This document shows, in pieces, positions 32,668-42,455 of a DNA stretch of 64,000 nt. The stretch comes from Tritrichomonas musculus (lineage: Eukaryota > Parabasalia > Tritrichomonadida > Tritrichomonadidae): the NCBI GenBank assembly GCA_039105265.1, contig JAPFFF010000044.1, positions 868,001 through 932,000 on the forward strand, written 5' to 3'. The notes under the pieces were generated by a model, which had not been told where the DNA came from, did no database searches, and saw nothing but the letters and a program-made list of their open reading frames with translations. Within the stretch, counting starts at the first letter, position 1, and every line of letters begins with the position of its first letter. The translations under genes were made by a program, and so were the position numbers.

Positions 32668-35151
32668 TTATGCTTCATCTTCAGCTTCATCATCATCATC
32701 AGATTCAACTTTAACATTAGCTAGTTTTTCATCAGTTCTTGATTTAATATATGTTTTGTCGCGATAATTATCATACATTGATTTATACAAATTTTTAACT
32801 TCAATGTAATTTCCGCCAACTTTCGAATTAATATGTTTATCAATATTTGAACCAAAGTGTTCTCGTAATTGTTTCTTTTCTTCTTTAGTTACTTTATTTT
32901 CTAATATTTCCCGTGCTAATTGTGTAAATCGTTCTTTCTTTGCTTCTGTATATCCAAGTCCAACGTTAATTATTAGTACAATTGTTAGGGATAATATTTC
33001 TCCTAATCGTTCTGATATTTCAGCTTCACCATTTATTTCACCGCCAATTGGGATAACATCTTTCATATTAGTATTATAATCTTCTTGAATCTTAAGACCT
33101 AATTCAGAATTTACTGCTTTTGAGTGTACTTTTTTATATTTAACCCATTCATTCCAATTATTACATTTATGTGTTTTCATTGCTTGCAATTCATATTGTA
33201 AAATAAATACAGCGGTACATGTTTTTAAGTAACTGAATAAACACTTCAATGGTTCCAAAAATTGATAATTTCCCTGTTGTTCATCATCTCCAAACATATT
33301 ATAGAGTGCTAATTGCCATATTTTTGAAAAGATTGAACTCCATAATCCTCTTGCATTAAGTTTGGTGCTGACTTTGGGTTTAGATAAGCCAACCTCCTGA
33401 TAAGCATTAACTGCTTTAATGAAATCTCCATCATATTTAACATCGATTTTACCAGCATCCCATTGGTCTTGTTCATAATTCCATGTTTTAGTAGTACCAG
33501 TAAGATTTTTCATCCATACTTCAAATGGTTCTATTTCACCTTTCTTTTTAATGCGTTCGGTTTGCCATAATTTCTTATAAGGGTCTGCTTTAACAAGACG
33601 GAATCCATTAATTATAACAGGTTTACCACGAGTATCAACAATAACGATGTCCTCTACTTTGTCGCCATTTAAGTCACAAATTTGATTACCAAGAGGGTCT
33701 AATGTGTCTCTCCTTGCAGGAATTAATCGATATAATGGATATCCATTTTTATCAAATTTCTTCTTACAATAGGCTTCTGCGCCATCTCTTGTAGCACATT
33801 TTGGAGAGAATTTAATACGATAATTACCATTAATAAGAATATCAAATAATTCCCCTCGGAATTTACTAACATCAATACTTTGTTTATTTTCGAAAATGTA
33901 TAAGTCATTTAAACGTTTTTGTGAAGCTTCAAATGTTTTACCAGCACGTTTACCAGTTGGGACAGACTGCATATAATTGCTTTTGAATTCAGCAGTATCG
34001 ATTGGCGATACACCTTCTGGTGCTGCAATATCAACATTAAATAAATCTTCGTAGTTTTCAGAACTAAGTACAGGTTTTTTAGATGGTGATTTAAATACAG
34101 GCTTTGACATTGATTTAGAAATGGAAAAATATTCATTATCAACATTATTATCGTTAACACTTTCATGCTCAGATTCACTATTCATGTTATAAAATATTTC
34201 TCGGTCACCATTTTCTGTAATATACTTTATTAATTGTTTGAGCTTCTTTTTGTTTTTAGGCTCAGTTGTTTCTTCAAATATGTTTGTTTCGCGTATTGCA
34301 TCATGTAATTGTAATACAAGTTTTTTTACTCTGATGTCAGAATCATCTTTGGGATTTATAGCTCGATTATAATAATCATAAAGGTTTTCAGTAGTAAACT
34401 CGTCGTTTAATAACCCAAATTTCTTAAGTTGATTAGCATCAATTGTAGAAGATTTATTGTAAGCATCTAATAATTGTTGACCTTCTTGATTAGATTCTGC
34501 TATCTTTTTCATTGTTTCAATATTGGTTTTCCTTCTAATATTCTCAAATTGCATTAGGTTATTTATATTATCTGATGCCTCATTGTTTTTATGTGAGTCT
34601 ATATTATTTGTCAATGATTTGACAAGTGATTGAATCTGTGCGGTATCTTTTTTATTGAATACTGAATACTTCTCTGAGTCATCAGCAATACGATAAAATA
34701 ATTGTAAAGCATTAATATGATTACTATCAAGTATAACTAAATCATTAAGTGATTCAATGTCTTTATTAAGTCGATTTCTGAAATAATGGTCTGCTAAATC
34801 GGGCTCCTCCTCCTCTTCAACTTGTGGAATGGAAACAGGTTTTTCTTTATTTTTCAGATAGTTGGTTAAATCAATAAAGTAATTCGCTTTTGAATCAAGT
34901 ATTTTAGCTAATTCATTTTTTTGTCTTTGACTTCCTTTAGGCTTTGCGTTATATTTATCAAGCATATCTTTTAAATTTGTTTTTACATCTTTGACATAGT
35001 TACGAGGATTCTTAAGATACTCAATAATATTACCAATAATTGTTGTTATTTGTGTTAACTTACTATTTTGGAACATGAATACGAGCATATCTTGATAGTC
35101 CCTTTTTTTTACTTCGTTTAGTATGAAATCTTCGTTTATGTTTGTTATCAT
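32668..35151 (-). CDS. Large hypothetical Maverick protein, 827 aa
   Basis: A long intact frame ending in an acidic tail (ESDDDDEAEDEA). The N-terminal 330 residues are helical and charged, with KPVSIPQVEEEEEPDLADHY. The middle has FRGELFDILINGNYRIKFSP and then a calcium-loop-like strand DLNGDKVEDIVIVDTRGKPV followed by IINGFRLVKADPY. I recall similar 'D-x-N-G-D ... G-x-P-V-I-x-N-G-[FY]' segments in proteins of large DNA viruses, but cannot name the family. The C-terminal third is helical, with one hydrophobic patch (LSLTIVLIINVGLGYT). Its start codon is 14 bp from that of the divergent fiber-like gene. Confidence 0.65.
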   Translation of the reverse strand: MITNINEDFILNEVKKRDYQDMLVFMFQNSKLTQITTIIGNIIEYLKNPRNYVKDVKTNLKDMLDKYNAKPKGSQRQKNELAKILDSKANYFIDLTNYLKNKEKPVSIPQVEEEEEPDLADHYFRNRLNKDIESLNDLVILDSNHINALQLFYRIADDSEKYSVFNKKDTAQIQSLVKSLTNNIDSHKNNEASDNINNLMQFENIRRKTNIETMKKIAESNQEGQQLLDAYNKSSTIDANQLKKFGLLNDEFTTENLYDYYNRAINPKDDSDIRVKKLVLQLHDAIRETNIFEETTEPKNKKKLKQLIKYITENGDREIFYNMNSESEHESVNDNNVDNEYFSISKSMSKPVFKSPSKKPVLSSENYEDLFNVDIAAPEGVSPIDTAEFKSNYMQSVPTGKRAGKTFEASQKRLNDLYIFENKQSIDVSKFRGELFDILINGNYRIKFSPKCATRDGAEAYCKKKFDKNGYPLYRLIPARRDTLDPLGNQICDLNGDKVEDIVIVDTRGKPVIINGFRLVKADPYKKLWQTERIKKKGEIEPFEVWMKNLTGTTKTWNYEQDQWDAGKIDVKYDGDFIKAVNAYQEVGLSKPKVSTKLNARGLWSSIFSKIWQLALYNMFGDDEQQGNYQFLEPLKCLFSYLKTCTAVFILQYELQAMKTHKCNNWNEWVKYKKVHSKAVNSELGLKIQEDYNTNMKDVIPIGGEINGEAEISERLGEILSLTIVLIINVGLGYTEAKKERFTQLAREILENKVTKEEKKQLREHFGSNIDKHINSKVGGNYIEVKNLYKSMYDNYRDKTYIKSRTDEKLANVKVESDDDDEAEDEA

Positions 35152-35165
35152 TTATTATTCCCAAA
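35152..35165. promoter_or_regulatory. 14-bp head-to-head spacer (bidirectional start region)
   Basis: The spacer ttattattcccaaa alone separates the ATG of the 827-aa gene (minus) from that of the fiber-like gene (plus). It is the tightest of three such spacers in the Maverick region. Confidence 0.5.
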
Positions 35166-35796
35166 ATGTTCACGATAGAACAAGCGGGTACTATAAAAAA
35201 AGTAAATACAATTGATGAATTGATAATAGAATATATTAAGAAATATTCCTGTCAATGCAATAACGGAAATAATTTAGGGTCAAGCTTGAATACTGAGGAA
35301 TTGAAAGAATTATTAAAACCATATGCGAAAACAACTGATTTATTCGATTATTTGAAAACAGAGGAATTCAATAAAGAATTATTAAAGTATGCTAGTAGTG
35401 AAGAAATTGAAAACGCTGTTAATACATTACGTGATTACGTTGTTAACAATTTTGCATTATCAACTGACATACCTGAGGTACCTACAGATTTGGTTAATGA
35501 ATCTGCTTTGACAACTGCTTTGGAACCATATGCAAAGCTTACGAACTTAAGTGAGTACACGAAGACTCAGGACTTACCAGATATGACATTGTATGCAAAA
35601 AAAGAAGACATTCCAGAACCTGTTGATTTATCAAATTATGCTTTGACAACAGATATGACCCTTGCTATTGAGCAAGTGAAAAGCGATATCCCAGAGATTA
35701 TTGAGGGGCAAACAACTATTCAATTCAAAATCGTCAATAATACAATTCCTAATTTAGATTACAACACATATCATGAACTGATTGAGCAATATGGGT
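35166..35796 (+). pseudogene. Fiber-like gene of the outer element, left part (split by the inner Maverick)
   Basis: Starts at the ATG of MFTIEQAGTIKKVNTIDEL. It then runs through tail-fiber-type repeats: LLKPYAKTTDLFDYL, NFALSTDIPEVPTDLVNESA, LTTALEPYAKLTNLSEY and KKEDIPEPVDLSNYALTTDM. Such Y-A-L-[KT]-[ST]-D-I-P-E-P modules are common in phage and virus fiber shafts. The gene is interrupted at the 5-bp target site of the inner Maverick. The remaining part lies at 59,620-61,435, 23.8 kb away. Start lies 14 bp from the divergent 827-aa gene. Confidence 0.7.
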
Positions 35797-36222
35797 AGTA
35801 GTATACGTTAGGCTGTGCTCTGTGCCTTCGCCCAGCCTAACCACTCGCTCCCCCAGCTTTCCTTCAGCTGCTAGTTCGCGCTAACTGAAATGACCAAATA
35901 TCATTTCAAAAACTTATGATATCAAAAAGTTAATAATATCACAAGTTAATTAAAAGTTAATCTTAAAATTAACTTACTTCATATTGAAAATAAAAAATAA
36001 AAAAAAAAAAAAAGTAAAAAGTAAATGTAAAATAAAAAATGACAATACAAAAATAATAAATAATAAATGAAAAATAATAAATAAAAAAATAATAAATGAA
36101 AATAATAAATGAAAATAATAAATGAAAAATAATAAATGAAAATAATAAATGAAAAATAATAAATGAAAAATAACAAATGAAAAATAATAAATGAAAAATA
36201 ATAAATGAAAAATATACTTTAT
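35797..36222 (+). repeat. Left terminal inverted repeat of the inner Maverick
   Basis: 426 bp. The outer 200 bp match the right repeat nearly base for base, including gcctaaccactcgctccccc and the paired tttgatatcataag region. The inner part contains a minisatellite of (aataataaatgaaa)-type units, more copies here than on the right, which explains the length difference. It ends at about actttat, just before the first gene. Confidence 0.93.
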
Positions 36223-36232
36223 TAAGATTGAA

Positions 36233-37483
36233 ATGTATCCTACACTAAACCCTATTCAAGAACAAACACCAATACCAATAGAATATGCTTACTTTTTAGA
36301 AGATGGAGAAAGAGATAAAACAAGACCTAATCGTTTTTATTTTAATTATCCTCAAGATTGGGTTACTTCAAATAGAGGAGAATCAATTATTGGCGTGAGA
36401 AATATATGGACGAATTGTAGAAGAAGAAAAATAACATACACGATAGGAATCAGAAAGTATTATAAAAAAGATTATGATGACTTAAAACTAAATAACCCTA
36501 ATCAAGCATATGATGATCTTTATTTATCTATTCCTAATGATAGAAAATCAGAATTATTTTATGATGTAATCTCTTGGATACCGACAGATAAAGATTTAAG
36601 AGAAATATTAATTGATTTAAAATATTTTTTAAGAACAGAGTTTGAAAAATATAACGTTGCTCCAATTGCATTAAATAAATTTCTTCATTCATCTATTGAT
36701 AAACAAAAAGAGAAATTAGAAGAAGATATCAATAAGAAAATGGATGAAACACTACAACTTGATATCGAAATAGCAAATAGTACGAACTTAGATGAGATCG
36801 CACAAAAAACACTTAAAAGACAGAATTTAATAAAAGAAAGCTGGGATTTAAGAAGAAAAATTGATGAATTAGAGGAATCAAAAAAATTAGTTGGCCAACC
36901 TGTATTTAATTTAAGAGATGTAGGAATGGACGGATACTATGATTATGATAAAAAGAAATTTATTGAAATAATGTACTCGATGTGGAATGAAGATGAAAAT
37001 AACCCATTTTATGTTGATTTATCAATTAGTTTTCGTATAAGACCTTTTGAAAATGGTATACAAGATAATACTATTAATGCTATTTATGATTTAGCAGATG
37101 TATTTAATGTTGGTTTTGAACCTTTTCAAAATAATCCTAATAAATATATGAACTTAGAAATCCCTATTGAAGACAAAAAAGGAAATATATTGAGATATGA
37201 AGGAAAATGGATGAGAAAAATAATATTTGAAGATGTTTGGGATAGAGTTAGTTGTAAAATATATTCATCAATAGCAGAACAATCATCAAAAGGTTATTTA
37301 GGTAATAGCAAAGTTATATTTAACCCAATCAAATACTTCAAGCTAAACTCAACAGATCAACAATTTTGGATAGAATTTTATTCAGGTCGTCATAATCAAA
37401 TACCTGTAAAAATACCAAATAATGAATCATTTTATATTGAAATGCAATTTATGCCATTCAGTAAGAAATTGATGTATGTTTAA
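36233..37483 (+). CDS. Hypothetical Maverick protein, possible penton-type jelly roll
   Basis: 416 residues, first gene inside the left terminal repeat. N-terminal 110 residues are beta-rich (NRFYFNYPQDWVTSNRGESI, RKITYTIGIRKYY). Residues about 160-225 form a charged coiled coil (KQKEKLEEDINKKMDETLQL). The end QFWIEFYSGRHNQIPVKIPN with YIEMQFMPFSKKLMYV has the strand order often seen at the end of minor capsid jelly rolls. The jelly-roll suggestion is inference. Overlaps the start region of the integrase frame by a few bases. Confidence 0.5.
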   Translation: MYPTLNPIQEQTPIPIEYAYFLEDGERDKTRPNRFYFNYPQDWVTSNRGESIIGVRNIWTNCRRRKITYTIGIRKYYKKDYDDLKLNNPNQAYDDLYLSIPNDRKSELFYDVISWIPTDKDLREILIDLKYFLRTEFEKYNVAPIALNKFLHSSIDKQKEKLEEDINKKMDETLQLDIEIANSTNLDEIAQKTLKRQNLIKESWDLRRKIDELEESKKLVGQPVFNLRDVGMDGYYDYDKKKFIEIMYSMWNEDENNPFYVDLSISFRIRPFENGIQDNTINAIYDLADVFNVGFEPFQNNPNKYMNLEIPIEDKKGNILRYEGKWMRKIIFEDVWDRVSCKIYSSIAEQSSKGYLGNSKVIFNPIKYFKLNSTDQQFWIEFYSGRHNQIPVKIPNNESFYIEMQFMPFSKKLMYV

Positions 37484-37493
37484 ATTTAATAAA

Positions 37494-38579
37494 ATGAATA
37501 AAAAATATTTTAAGACAATTAGAGAGCTTCATTCTTATTATCCATGGAAATCATCATCAAAATTTGTTCCATTAGCTAAGAGATATGGTTTTACTGAAGA
37601 AGAAGCACTAGATTATTTAAAGAAGATAGTACATGATGTTAAGGTCCCTAAAGCTAAGTTTATGAATATATATTCGAAACATACAGGAGGTTATCAAATG
37701 GACACTTTCATTAATGATAAAACAAAAGATGGACTCAATTATCTAATGCTGATTAATATCAATACTAGAAAAGCATATTGCTATCCAATGAAAGGTAAAG
37801 GAGCAAAAGAAGTAGCAAAAGCACTTAATAAATTTTTGGAGGATGAGAAAGAAGTATACTCTATTACATCAGATCAGGATGCTGCATATTTATCTAATGA
37901 TGTACTTCAAATAATGAAAACTAATAATATTGTTTATACAACAACAGAAGACAATAATCATAATGTATTAGGTATAATTAATAGATTTATGCGAACTATA
38001 AGAGATATGGTAGGTGAAAACAGATATATAAATGAAAAAGAGATGAATGATTTAATAGATTCATACAATAACTCACCTCATAGATCATTAAATTACAAGA
38101 TACCTAACGAAATGACTAAAGAAGATGAAAAAGAATATGTAAAAACAAAATCACATAATAATCCATATGATTTTAAACCTAATGACAGAGTAAGAATTAT
38201 TCAAGCTAAAGAACCTTTCGCTAAACGTAGAAATAAAGTTAGTAAAGAAGCTTATATTGTAGATTCTAAAGCAGGTAATCAATTTATAATTAAGTCAAAA
38301 GATGAATCAATAGATAAGTTACCAGGTTATAGATTAATTAAAACAACAAATAAAAATATAGCACAAACATTAAAAGGAGGTAAGAGAGGTATAGTAGATA
38401 AAATTATTTCATATGATACACAAAAGAATAAATATAAAATTAAATATAGTGAAGGTACAGAAGATGTAATCCCAGCAAAGAATCTAAGAGAAGGAGCACC
38501 AACTAAGCTATCTAATTTAGAAATTGATTTTTGGTCAAAGAAACGAAATATACCAAATGGAATAAGAAAGTGGATATAA
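37494..38579 (+). CDS. Maverick integrase with C-terminal chromo-like domain
   Basis: 361 residues. The RVE core includes GGYQMDTFIND (about 65-75), LNYLMLININTRKAYCYPMK, YSITSDQDAAYLSNDV (D127/D129 region), and LGIINRFMRTIRDMVGENRY with DSYNNSPHRSLNY closing the core. An SH3-like strand set follows (PNDRVRIIQAKEPF to LPGYRLIKT), then a second small beta module RGIVDKIISYDTQKNKYKIK to EDVIPAKNLREG (298-333) that looks like a chromo/Tudor fold, as in other Polinton integrases. The start is the ATG after ttaataaa. An upstream ATG at 37,476 overlaps the previous gene. It acts on the element's terminal repeats. Confidence 0.85.
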   Translation: MNKKYFKTIRELHSYYPWKSSSKFVPLAKRYGFTEEEALDYLKKIVHDVKVPKAKFMNIYSKHTGGYQMDTFINDKTKDGLNYLMLININTRKAYCYPMKGKGAKEVAKALNKFLEDEKEVYSITSDQDAAYLSNDVLQIMKTNNIVYTTTEDNNHNVLGIINRFMRTIRDMVGENRYINEKEMNDLIDSYNNSPHRSLNYKIPNEMTKEDEKEYVKTKSHNNPYDFKPNDRVRIIQAKEPFAKRRNKVSKEAYIVDSKAGNQFIIKSKDESIDKLPGYRLIKTTNKNIAQTLKGGKRGIVDKIISYDTQKNKYKIKYSEGTEDVIPAKNLREGAPTKLSNLEIDFWSKKRNIPNGIRKWI

Positions 38580-38601
38580 AAATAGATTTAACACAAATAA
38601 A

Positions 38602-39459
38602 ATGTCTAAACAAATAATGAAAGAAGTAGAATCATTAATACAAAAGACAATGCGCAAAAATCAGAAAGAGATAGAAGGAGCATTAATTAAACCTTTACAT
38701 CCATCATATCCTTTTAGTACTAATGGTATTTACTTTTTAATCGGTAAACCTGGTTCAGGTAAATCATATTTTATATTTAAGCACATACTAATAACAGAAA
38801 GATTATTTAAACACCCTTATTATCATAAAATTATATTTTGTTCATCGAGTGGTAAAGCAGATAAAACAGCAGAAGCAATGAGTAAAGAAGTAAAAACACC
38901 TATAATATATGTAAACGAAACAGAGTTAATGGATTATTTAAGAAAACATTTAAAAAGAAAGATTAAATATTATGCTATGGTTAAACATGTATTATCTAAA
39001 ATGAAAGAAGTGAATGAAGAAATGCAAAGACTTATAAATAAACATTCATTACAAGAAATAGATGATAGAATAGTTTATATTGCAAATAAGTTAGTTAAAT
39101 ATCAAACTTCATCTTATCCTTATAATACTTTAATTATATTAGATGATTGTGCAGGAAGTGATTTATTAACTCATAATAATACTGAATTCTTAAGACTACT
39201 AACTAAAACAAGACATTATAATATAACTTGTATTATGGCTATTCAAACTATTAGATTTGTACATATAAATGCGAAGAGAATGGCTACAGATATCATATGC
39301 TATAGCGGTTATTCAGAAGAAGATTTCACATCATTATTACAGCAAACAAATAACAACCTTAATATCAAGAAGACGGTAAAAGAATACTTACAACATAGAG
39401 AAATTCACGATAAATTTATTTGCAATATAACCGCTAACAAATATTACTTTGAAAGTTAG
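38602..39459 (+). CDS. FtsK/HerA-type genome-packaging ATPase (A32-like)
   Basis: 285 residues with Walker A GKPGSGKS (48-55) and Walker B NTLIILDD (175-182), followed by TKTRHYNITCIMAIQTIRFV. Homologous to the outer element's ATPase at 24,341. A long helical insert (about 115-160, KYYAMVKHVLSKMKEVNEEM) separates the two motifs. Expected to drive DNA packaging. Located directly after the integrase on the same strand, 22 bp apart. Confidence 0.88.
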   Translation: MSKQIMKEVESLIQKTMRKNQKEIEGALIKPLHPSYPFSTNGIYFLIGKPGSGKSYFIFKHILITERLFKHPYYHKIIFCSSSGKADKTAEAMSKEVKTPIIYVNETELMDYLRKHLKRKIKYYAMVKHVLSKMKEVNEEMQRLINKHSLQEIDDRIVYIANKLVKYQTSSYPYNTLIILDDCAGSDLLTHNNTEFLRLLTKTRHYNITCIMAIQTIRFVHINAKRMATDIICYSGYSEEDFTSLLQQTNNNLNIKKTVKEYLQHREIHDKFICNITANKYYFES

Positions 39460-39476
39460 TTTTAATTATAAAATAA

Positions 39477-40004
39477 ATGACAATGGAAACAGTTTCTGAT
39501 ACTGATAGAATTGAACCATCTTCAAAACAAAATTCTAATTGTGGATTTTTAGGTAAATTTATAAATAAAACATGGAATACAGTTAAATCAGGAGTTGGAA
39601 AAGCTAGTAAATTTGTTGGAGATAGTACAGTTGGTAAAGTAGGGAAATGGGCTTGGAAAAATAAAGCGCCTATATTAAATACAATAGGAGGTGCAGCACA
39701 AGGTTTTGGAGCGATTACAGCTAATCCTACAGCAATAGGTATAGGAAAAGGATTATCTACATTAGCAAGTGGAATAAGAGAAGGAGAAGTAAAAGCAGCA
39801 TTACAAAAAACAATAGCAGAAAGACAACCTAATCCGTTAGGTAGTAATATAGGTTATGAAGATTTCCCTAGGATTCATTATTCAAGGAAGCCAACTGCTT
39901 ATAAAATATATCAGAATAGAAGTAAATATGTAGATGAAGCTGAAGCTCATATAGCGAGAACAAAACAGAGAAGAAGAAAGAAATCAAGAAAATCAAAAAA
40001 GTAA
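39477..40004 (+). CDS. pVI-like minor virion protein candidate
   Basis: 175 residues. An amphipathic stretch (LGKFINKTWNTVKSGVGKAS), a Gly/Ala hydrophobic region (LNTIGGAAQGFGAITANPTA), and a strongly basic tail (RTKQRRRKKSRKSKK) suit a protein that contacts membrane and DNA. Comparable in layout to the 87-aa protein at 27,193. Downstream of the ATPase by 17 bp, upstream of a Lys/Glu-rich protein and the capsid gene. The assignment is by composition and context. Confidence 0.5.
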   Translation: MTMETVSDTDRIEPSSKQNSNCGFLGKFINKTWNTVKSGVGKASKFVGDSTVGKVGKWAWKNKAPILNTIGGAAQGFGAITANPTAIGIGKGLSTLASGIREGEVKAALQKTIAERQPNPLGSNIGYEDFPRIHYSRKPTAYKIYQNRSKYVDEAEAHIARTKQRRRKKSRKSKK

Positions 40005-40061
40005 AAATAAACAAAAACATACTATATCAAACAAATTTAATCATTTTTAAGCTCAATCAAA

Positions 40062-40718
40062 ATGAGCAAAAGAGTTCCACAAAGTAAGAGATTGCAAGTT
40101 ATACAAAAGTGGATTAATGGAAGAGACGATCCTGAATATGAAGTATTTCCGACTAAGAAAGAGGGTAAATATATAGTAAGACCAAGGAAACAACCTTTAA
40201 TAGAAGATAAGAGTGAAGATAAGAGTGAAGATAAGAGTGAAGAAGCTAAACCCATAATAGAAGATAATAAAATAGAACAACCTAAACCAATAATTGAAGA
40301 TAATAATATAATAGAAGAACAACAACCTAAAATATCTAAACCTAAACCCAAAACCATAATTGATGAAGAACAACCAAAAATATATAAACCTAAATCAGTA
40401 TATGATCCAACAATAAATATAGAGATATTAAATCAATTAAAATTATTAGGTGAAGAAATAAAAAGTGAAAGAGAAAAGAAAGAACAAAAGAAGATGATGA
40501 AAGAAGTATTTCATAAGGAAATGAATAAACAACATAAAAATTTTTATCAGTATACTCAGTCTCAATATATAGAAGACTCGCAAAAAAAGCTCGTCTTTAA
40601 ACAAGAACCTAATCAAATAGAAGAATCAGATGACGGCTCAAGTGAAGAACAAATAACTCCACGACCACAACCTATTATGAGAAGAAGAAATAATATATTC
40701 TCTGACATAATATATTAA
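40062..40718 (+). CDS. Charged disordered protein before the capsid gene
   Basis: 218 residues. A short ordered N-terminus (QKWINGRDDPEYEVFPTKKE) leads into a direct repeat of EDKS (three copies), Pro/Ile/Glu-rich repeats (KPIIEDNKIEQPKPIIEDNN) and a helical Lys/Glu segment (about 135-165). A scaffold or core protein is plausible. No family recognised. ATG follows gctcaatcaaa, a good TCA initiator. Confidence 0.55.
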   Translation: MSKRVPQSKRLQVIQKWINGRDDPEYEVFPTKKEGKYIVRPRKQPLIEDKSEDKSEDKSEEAKPIIEDNKIEQPKPIIEDNNIIEEQQPKISKPKPKTIIDEEQPKIYKPKSVYDPTINIEILNQLKLLGEEIKSEREKKEQKKMMKEVFHKEMNKQHKNFYQYTQSQYIEDSQKKLVFKQEPNQIEESDDGSSEEQITPRPQPIMRRRNNIFSDIIY

Positions 40719-40748
40719 AAACACATTTTTTATTTTTTCTAAAAGAAT

Positions 40749-42377
40749 ATGTTAAATCCAGAAATTGAGCTTAGGACTTCAAGTGAAACATGTACTCAAA
40801 TAGCTAGTTACTTTGATATAGTTGATAATTGTATAGCTTTATCAGATACAAATAAACAATATACAATTAATCCTCAAACATCTTATTCTCCTTCACCTAC
40901 AATTCCTCAAGGTTCTTATACAAGTGTAATTATATCACCAAATACAAATAATACAGCTGATATATATAATGGTTTTATAAGAGCTGATATGGAAGTTATG
41001 ATTAGAGAAACAGCAGGAGAGACTGTTGAAGCAGCAGATGCAGAAAATAAATATCTTTTAAATAAAGTTTGGTTTGGATTTAAGGATGCTAGAGATGCTG
41101 TTGAGAAATATGAAATAGTAGCTAATGGAATAACTATATATACTCAGAACTTTGGTTGTGAAGAATCATTCTTAACAGCTTGTTGTGCTAATGAAACAAC
41201 AAAGAGAGCTGATATTTATTCAAAAGCTAGACATAAAGATATATGGAATAATCAATCAGGAAGCAGAACAGGATTCATTGTTGATTGGAAAGAAAAAGAT
41301 AGTAAAAAATGGACTGATCAAACATATAAAATTCATCTCAAAATTGATTTAAGAAGATTCTTACCATTATCTAATATTAAATATCTTCCAGCATTTGCAG
41401 GTAAAATAGAACTCAGATTATTCTTTTCTTGTACTGGTATGGTTTGTTGTCCTCTTGGTCCTGGAAAAGCATTTGAACATGATCATAGTGTTAATTGTAA
41501 ATATGTATTTGAAGACATTAATAATGAGTTTATCCCTATTGGTGAACCGATTACTATGTATACTGAAAAAGCAACAGCAGCTAGTAATGGAATAACAACA
41601 TATCAACCAAATGAAAGAACATTTCAAGTCGTTAAATATGCTGTTACTGAATGTTCATCTATTATTCCTTGTTTTGGTATTGAAGATAATATTTATTCTA
41701 GTCTTGTACAAAGATATGCTGATCCTACTCATCCACTTACTTTTCCTACTCAAACTTTATCTGTTTACACGACAACTAATCCATTAAAAAATGCAAATAG
41801 TAAATCTACTTGTACAATTACTCCTAGATTTGTTGATTCAATTTTCTTATTATTTCCTGTTAAACATACTCATCATACTTATTTTAAGAATCCAAACTTT
41901 AAATCATTTCAATTAAATTGTGGCGGATACGGGAATATTCCTGCAAAACCTTTTGGCACTACTGATGAGTATCCTGAATTTCTAGAATATTGCCAAAATG
42001 CTATGAATATGAATGGTGGACAAAGTGGATTCAATAAAGAGGTTGTAAACAGTTTAACTCATTGTCATAGAGATTTATCTAATAAACCAATATTTAGCTA
42101 TTCAAAGGGTAATTATTCTAATGATAAGAGTAGTTTCTTTATTGGACTTCCTACTGAAACAGATAATACTTATCAACAAGGATTAACCTCTTTATCACCT
42201 ATTAACTTTGAAATTAATGTAACTCAAGATACAGGAGGCAAAACTTATGCTGAAGCTTGTCAAACTCCACCTCTTATTTGTTTATTGTTTGATTCTTCAA
42301 TCTCAATACTAGTCCAGCCGAATGGATGCCCTCCTCTAGTACGCTTAGGCAACTATGACCTTACTTCAAGGGAATAA
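40749..42377 (+). CDS. Major capsid protein (double jelly roll), inner element
   Basis: 542 residues. The N-terminal jelly roll includes ADIYNGFIRADMEVMIRETA, NKVWFGFKDARDAVEKYEIV and YKIHLKIDLRRFLPLSNIKY, then GKIELRLFFSCTGMVC. The second half has SIFLLFPVKHTHHTYFKNPN, which parallels MSIMFPKHHNDLTVFENPV in the outer capsid protein, a specific match of an otherwise diverged pair. Lacks the Pro-rich linker and acidic insert of the outer version. Many cysteines (over a dozen) are unusual against its partner. Followed by the HNH endonuclease gene. Confidence 0.75.
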   Translation: MLNPEIELRTSSETCTQIASYFDIVDNCIALSDTNKQYTINPQTSYSPSPTIPQGSYTSVIISPNTNNTADIYNGFIRADMEVMIRETAGETVEAADAENKYLLNKVWFGFKDARDAVEKYEIVANGITIYTQNFGCEESFLTACCANETTKRADIYSKARHKDIWNNQSGSRTGFIVDWKEKDSKKWTDQTYKIHLKIDLRRFLPLSNIKYLPAFAGKIELRLFFSCTGMVCCPLGPGKAFEHDHSVNCKYVFEDINNEFIPIGEPITMYTEKATAASNGITTYQPNERTFQVVKYAVTECSSIIPCFGIEDNIYSSLVQRYADPTHPLTFPTQTLSVYTTTNPLKNANSKSTCTITPRFVDSIFLLFPVKHTHHTYFKNPNFKSFQLNCGGYGNIPAKPFGTTDEYPEFLEYCQNAMNMNGGQSGFNKEVVNSLTHCHRDLSNKPIFSYSKGNYSNDKSSFFIGLPTETDNTYQQGLTSLSPINFEINVTQDTGGKTYAEACQTPPLICLLFDSSISILVQPNGCPPLVRLGNYDLTSRE

Positions 42378-42455
42378 ACAACAAATTTATTTCATTACGT
42401 TATTAAATTTATTTTTATTTTTATTTTTTTTTTATTTCGTATTTACACAAATATT

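Larger units (their letters stand above)
22791..35796. mobile_element. Outer Maverick/Polinton region, left part
   Basis: Fossil virus-like element. It contains the Polinton core set: packaging ATPase, integrase and double-jelly-roll capsid protein, plus a KilA-N gene and several small proteins. It is interrupted at 35,796/59,620 by a second Maverick and continues to the right of it. The left boundary is set at the first gene because no terminal inverted repeat was found. It looks broken: besides the insertion, at least two genes show about one break each. The presence of a second integrase at 62.2 kb leaves open whether this is one element or two abutting ones. Confidence 0.8.

Noticed and set aside
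35979-36176. 65-aa Phe/Tyr/Leu minus-strand frame
   Set aside because: Made by the (aataataaatgaaa) minisatellite of the terminal repeat. The mirrored frame at 59,256-59,447 has the same origin.
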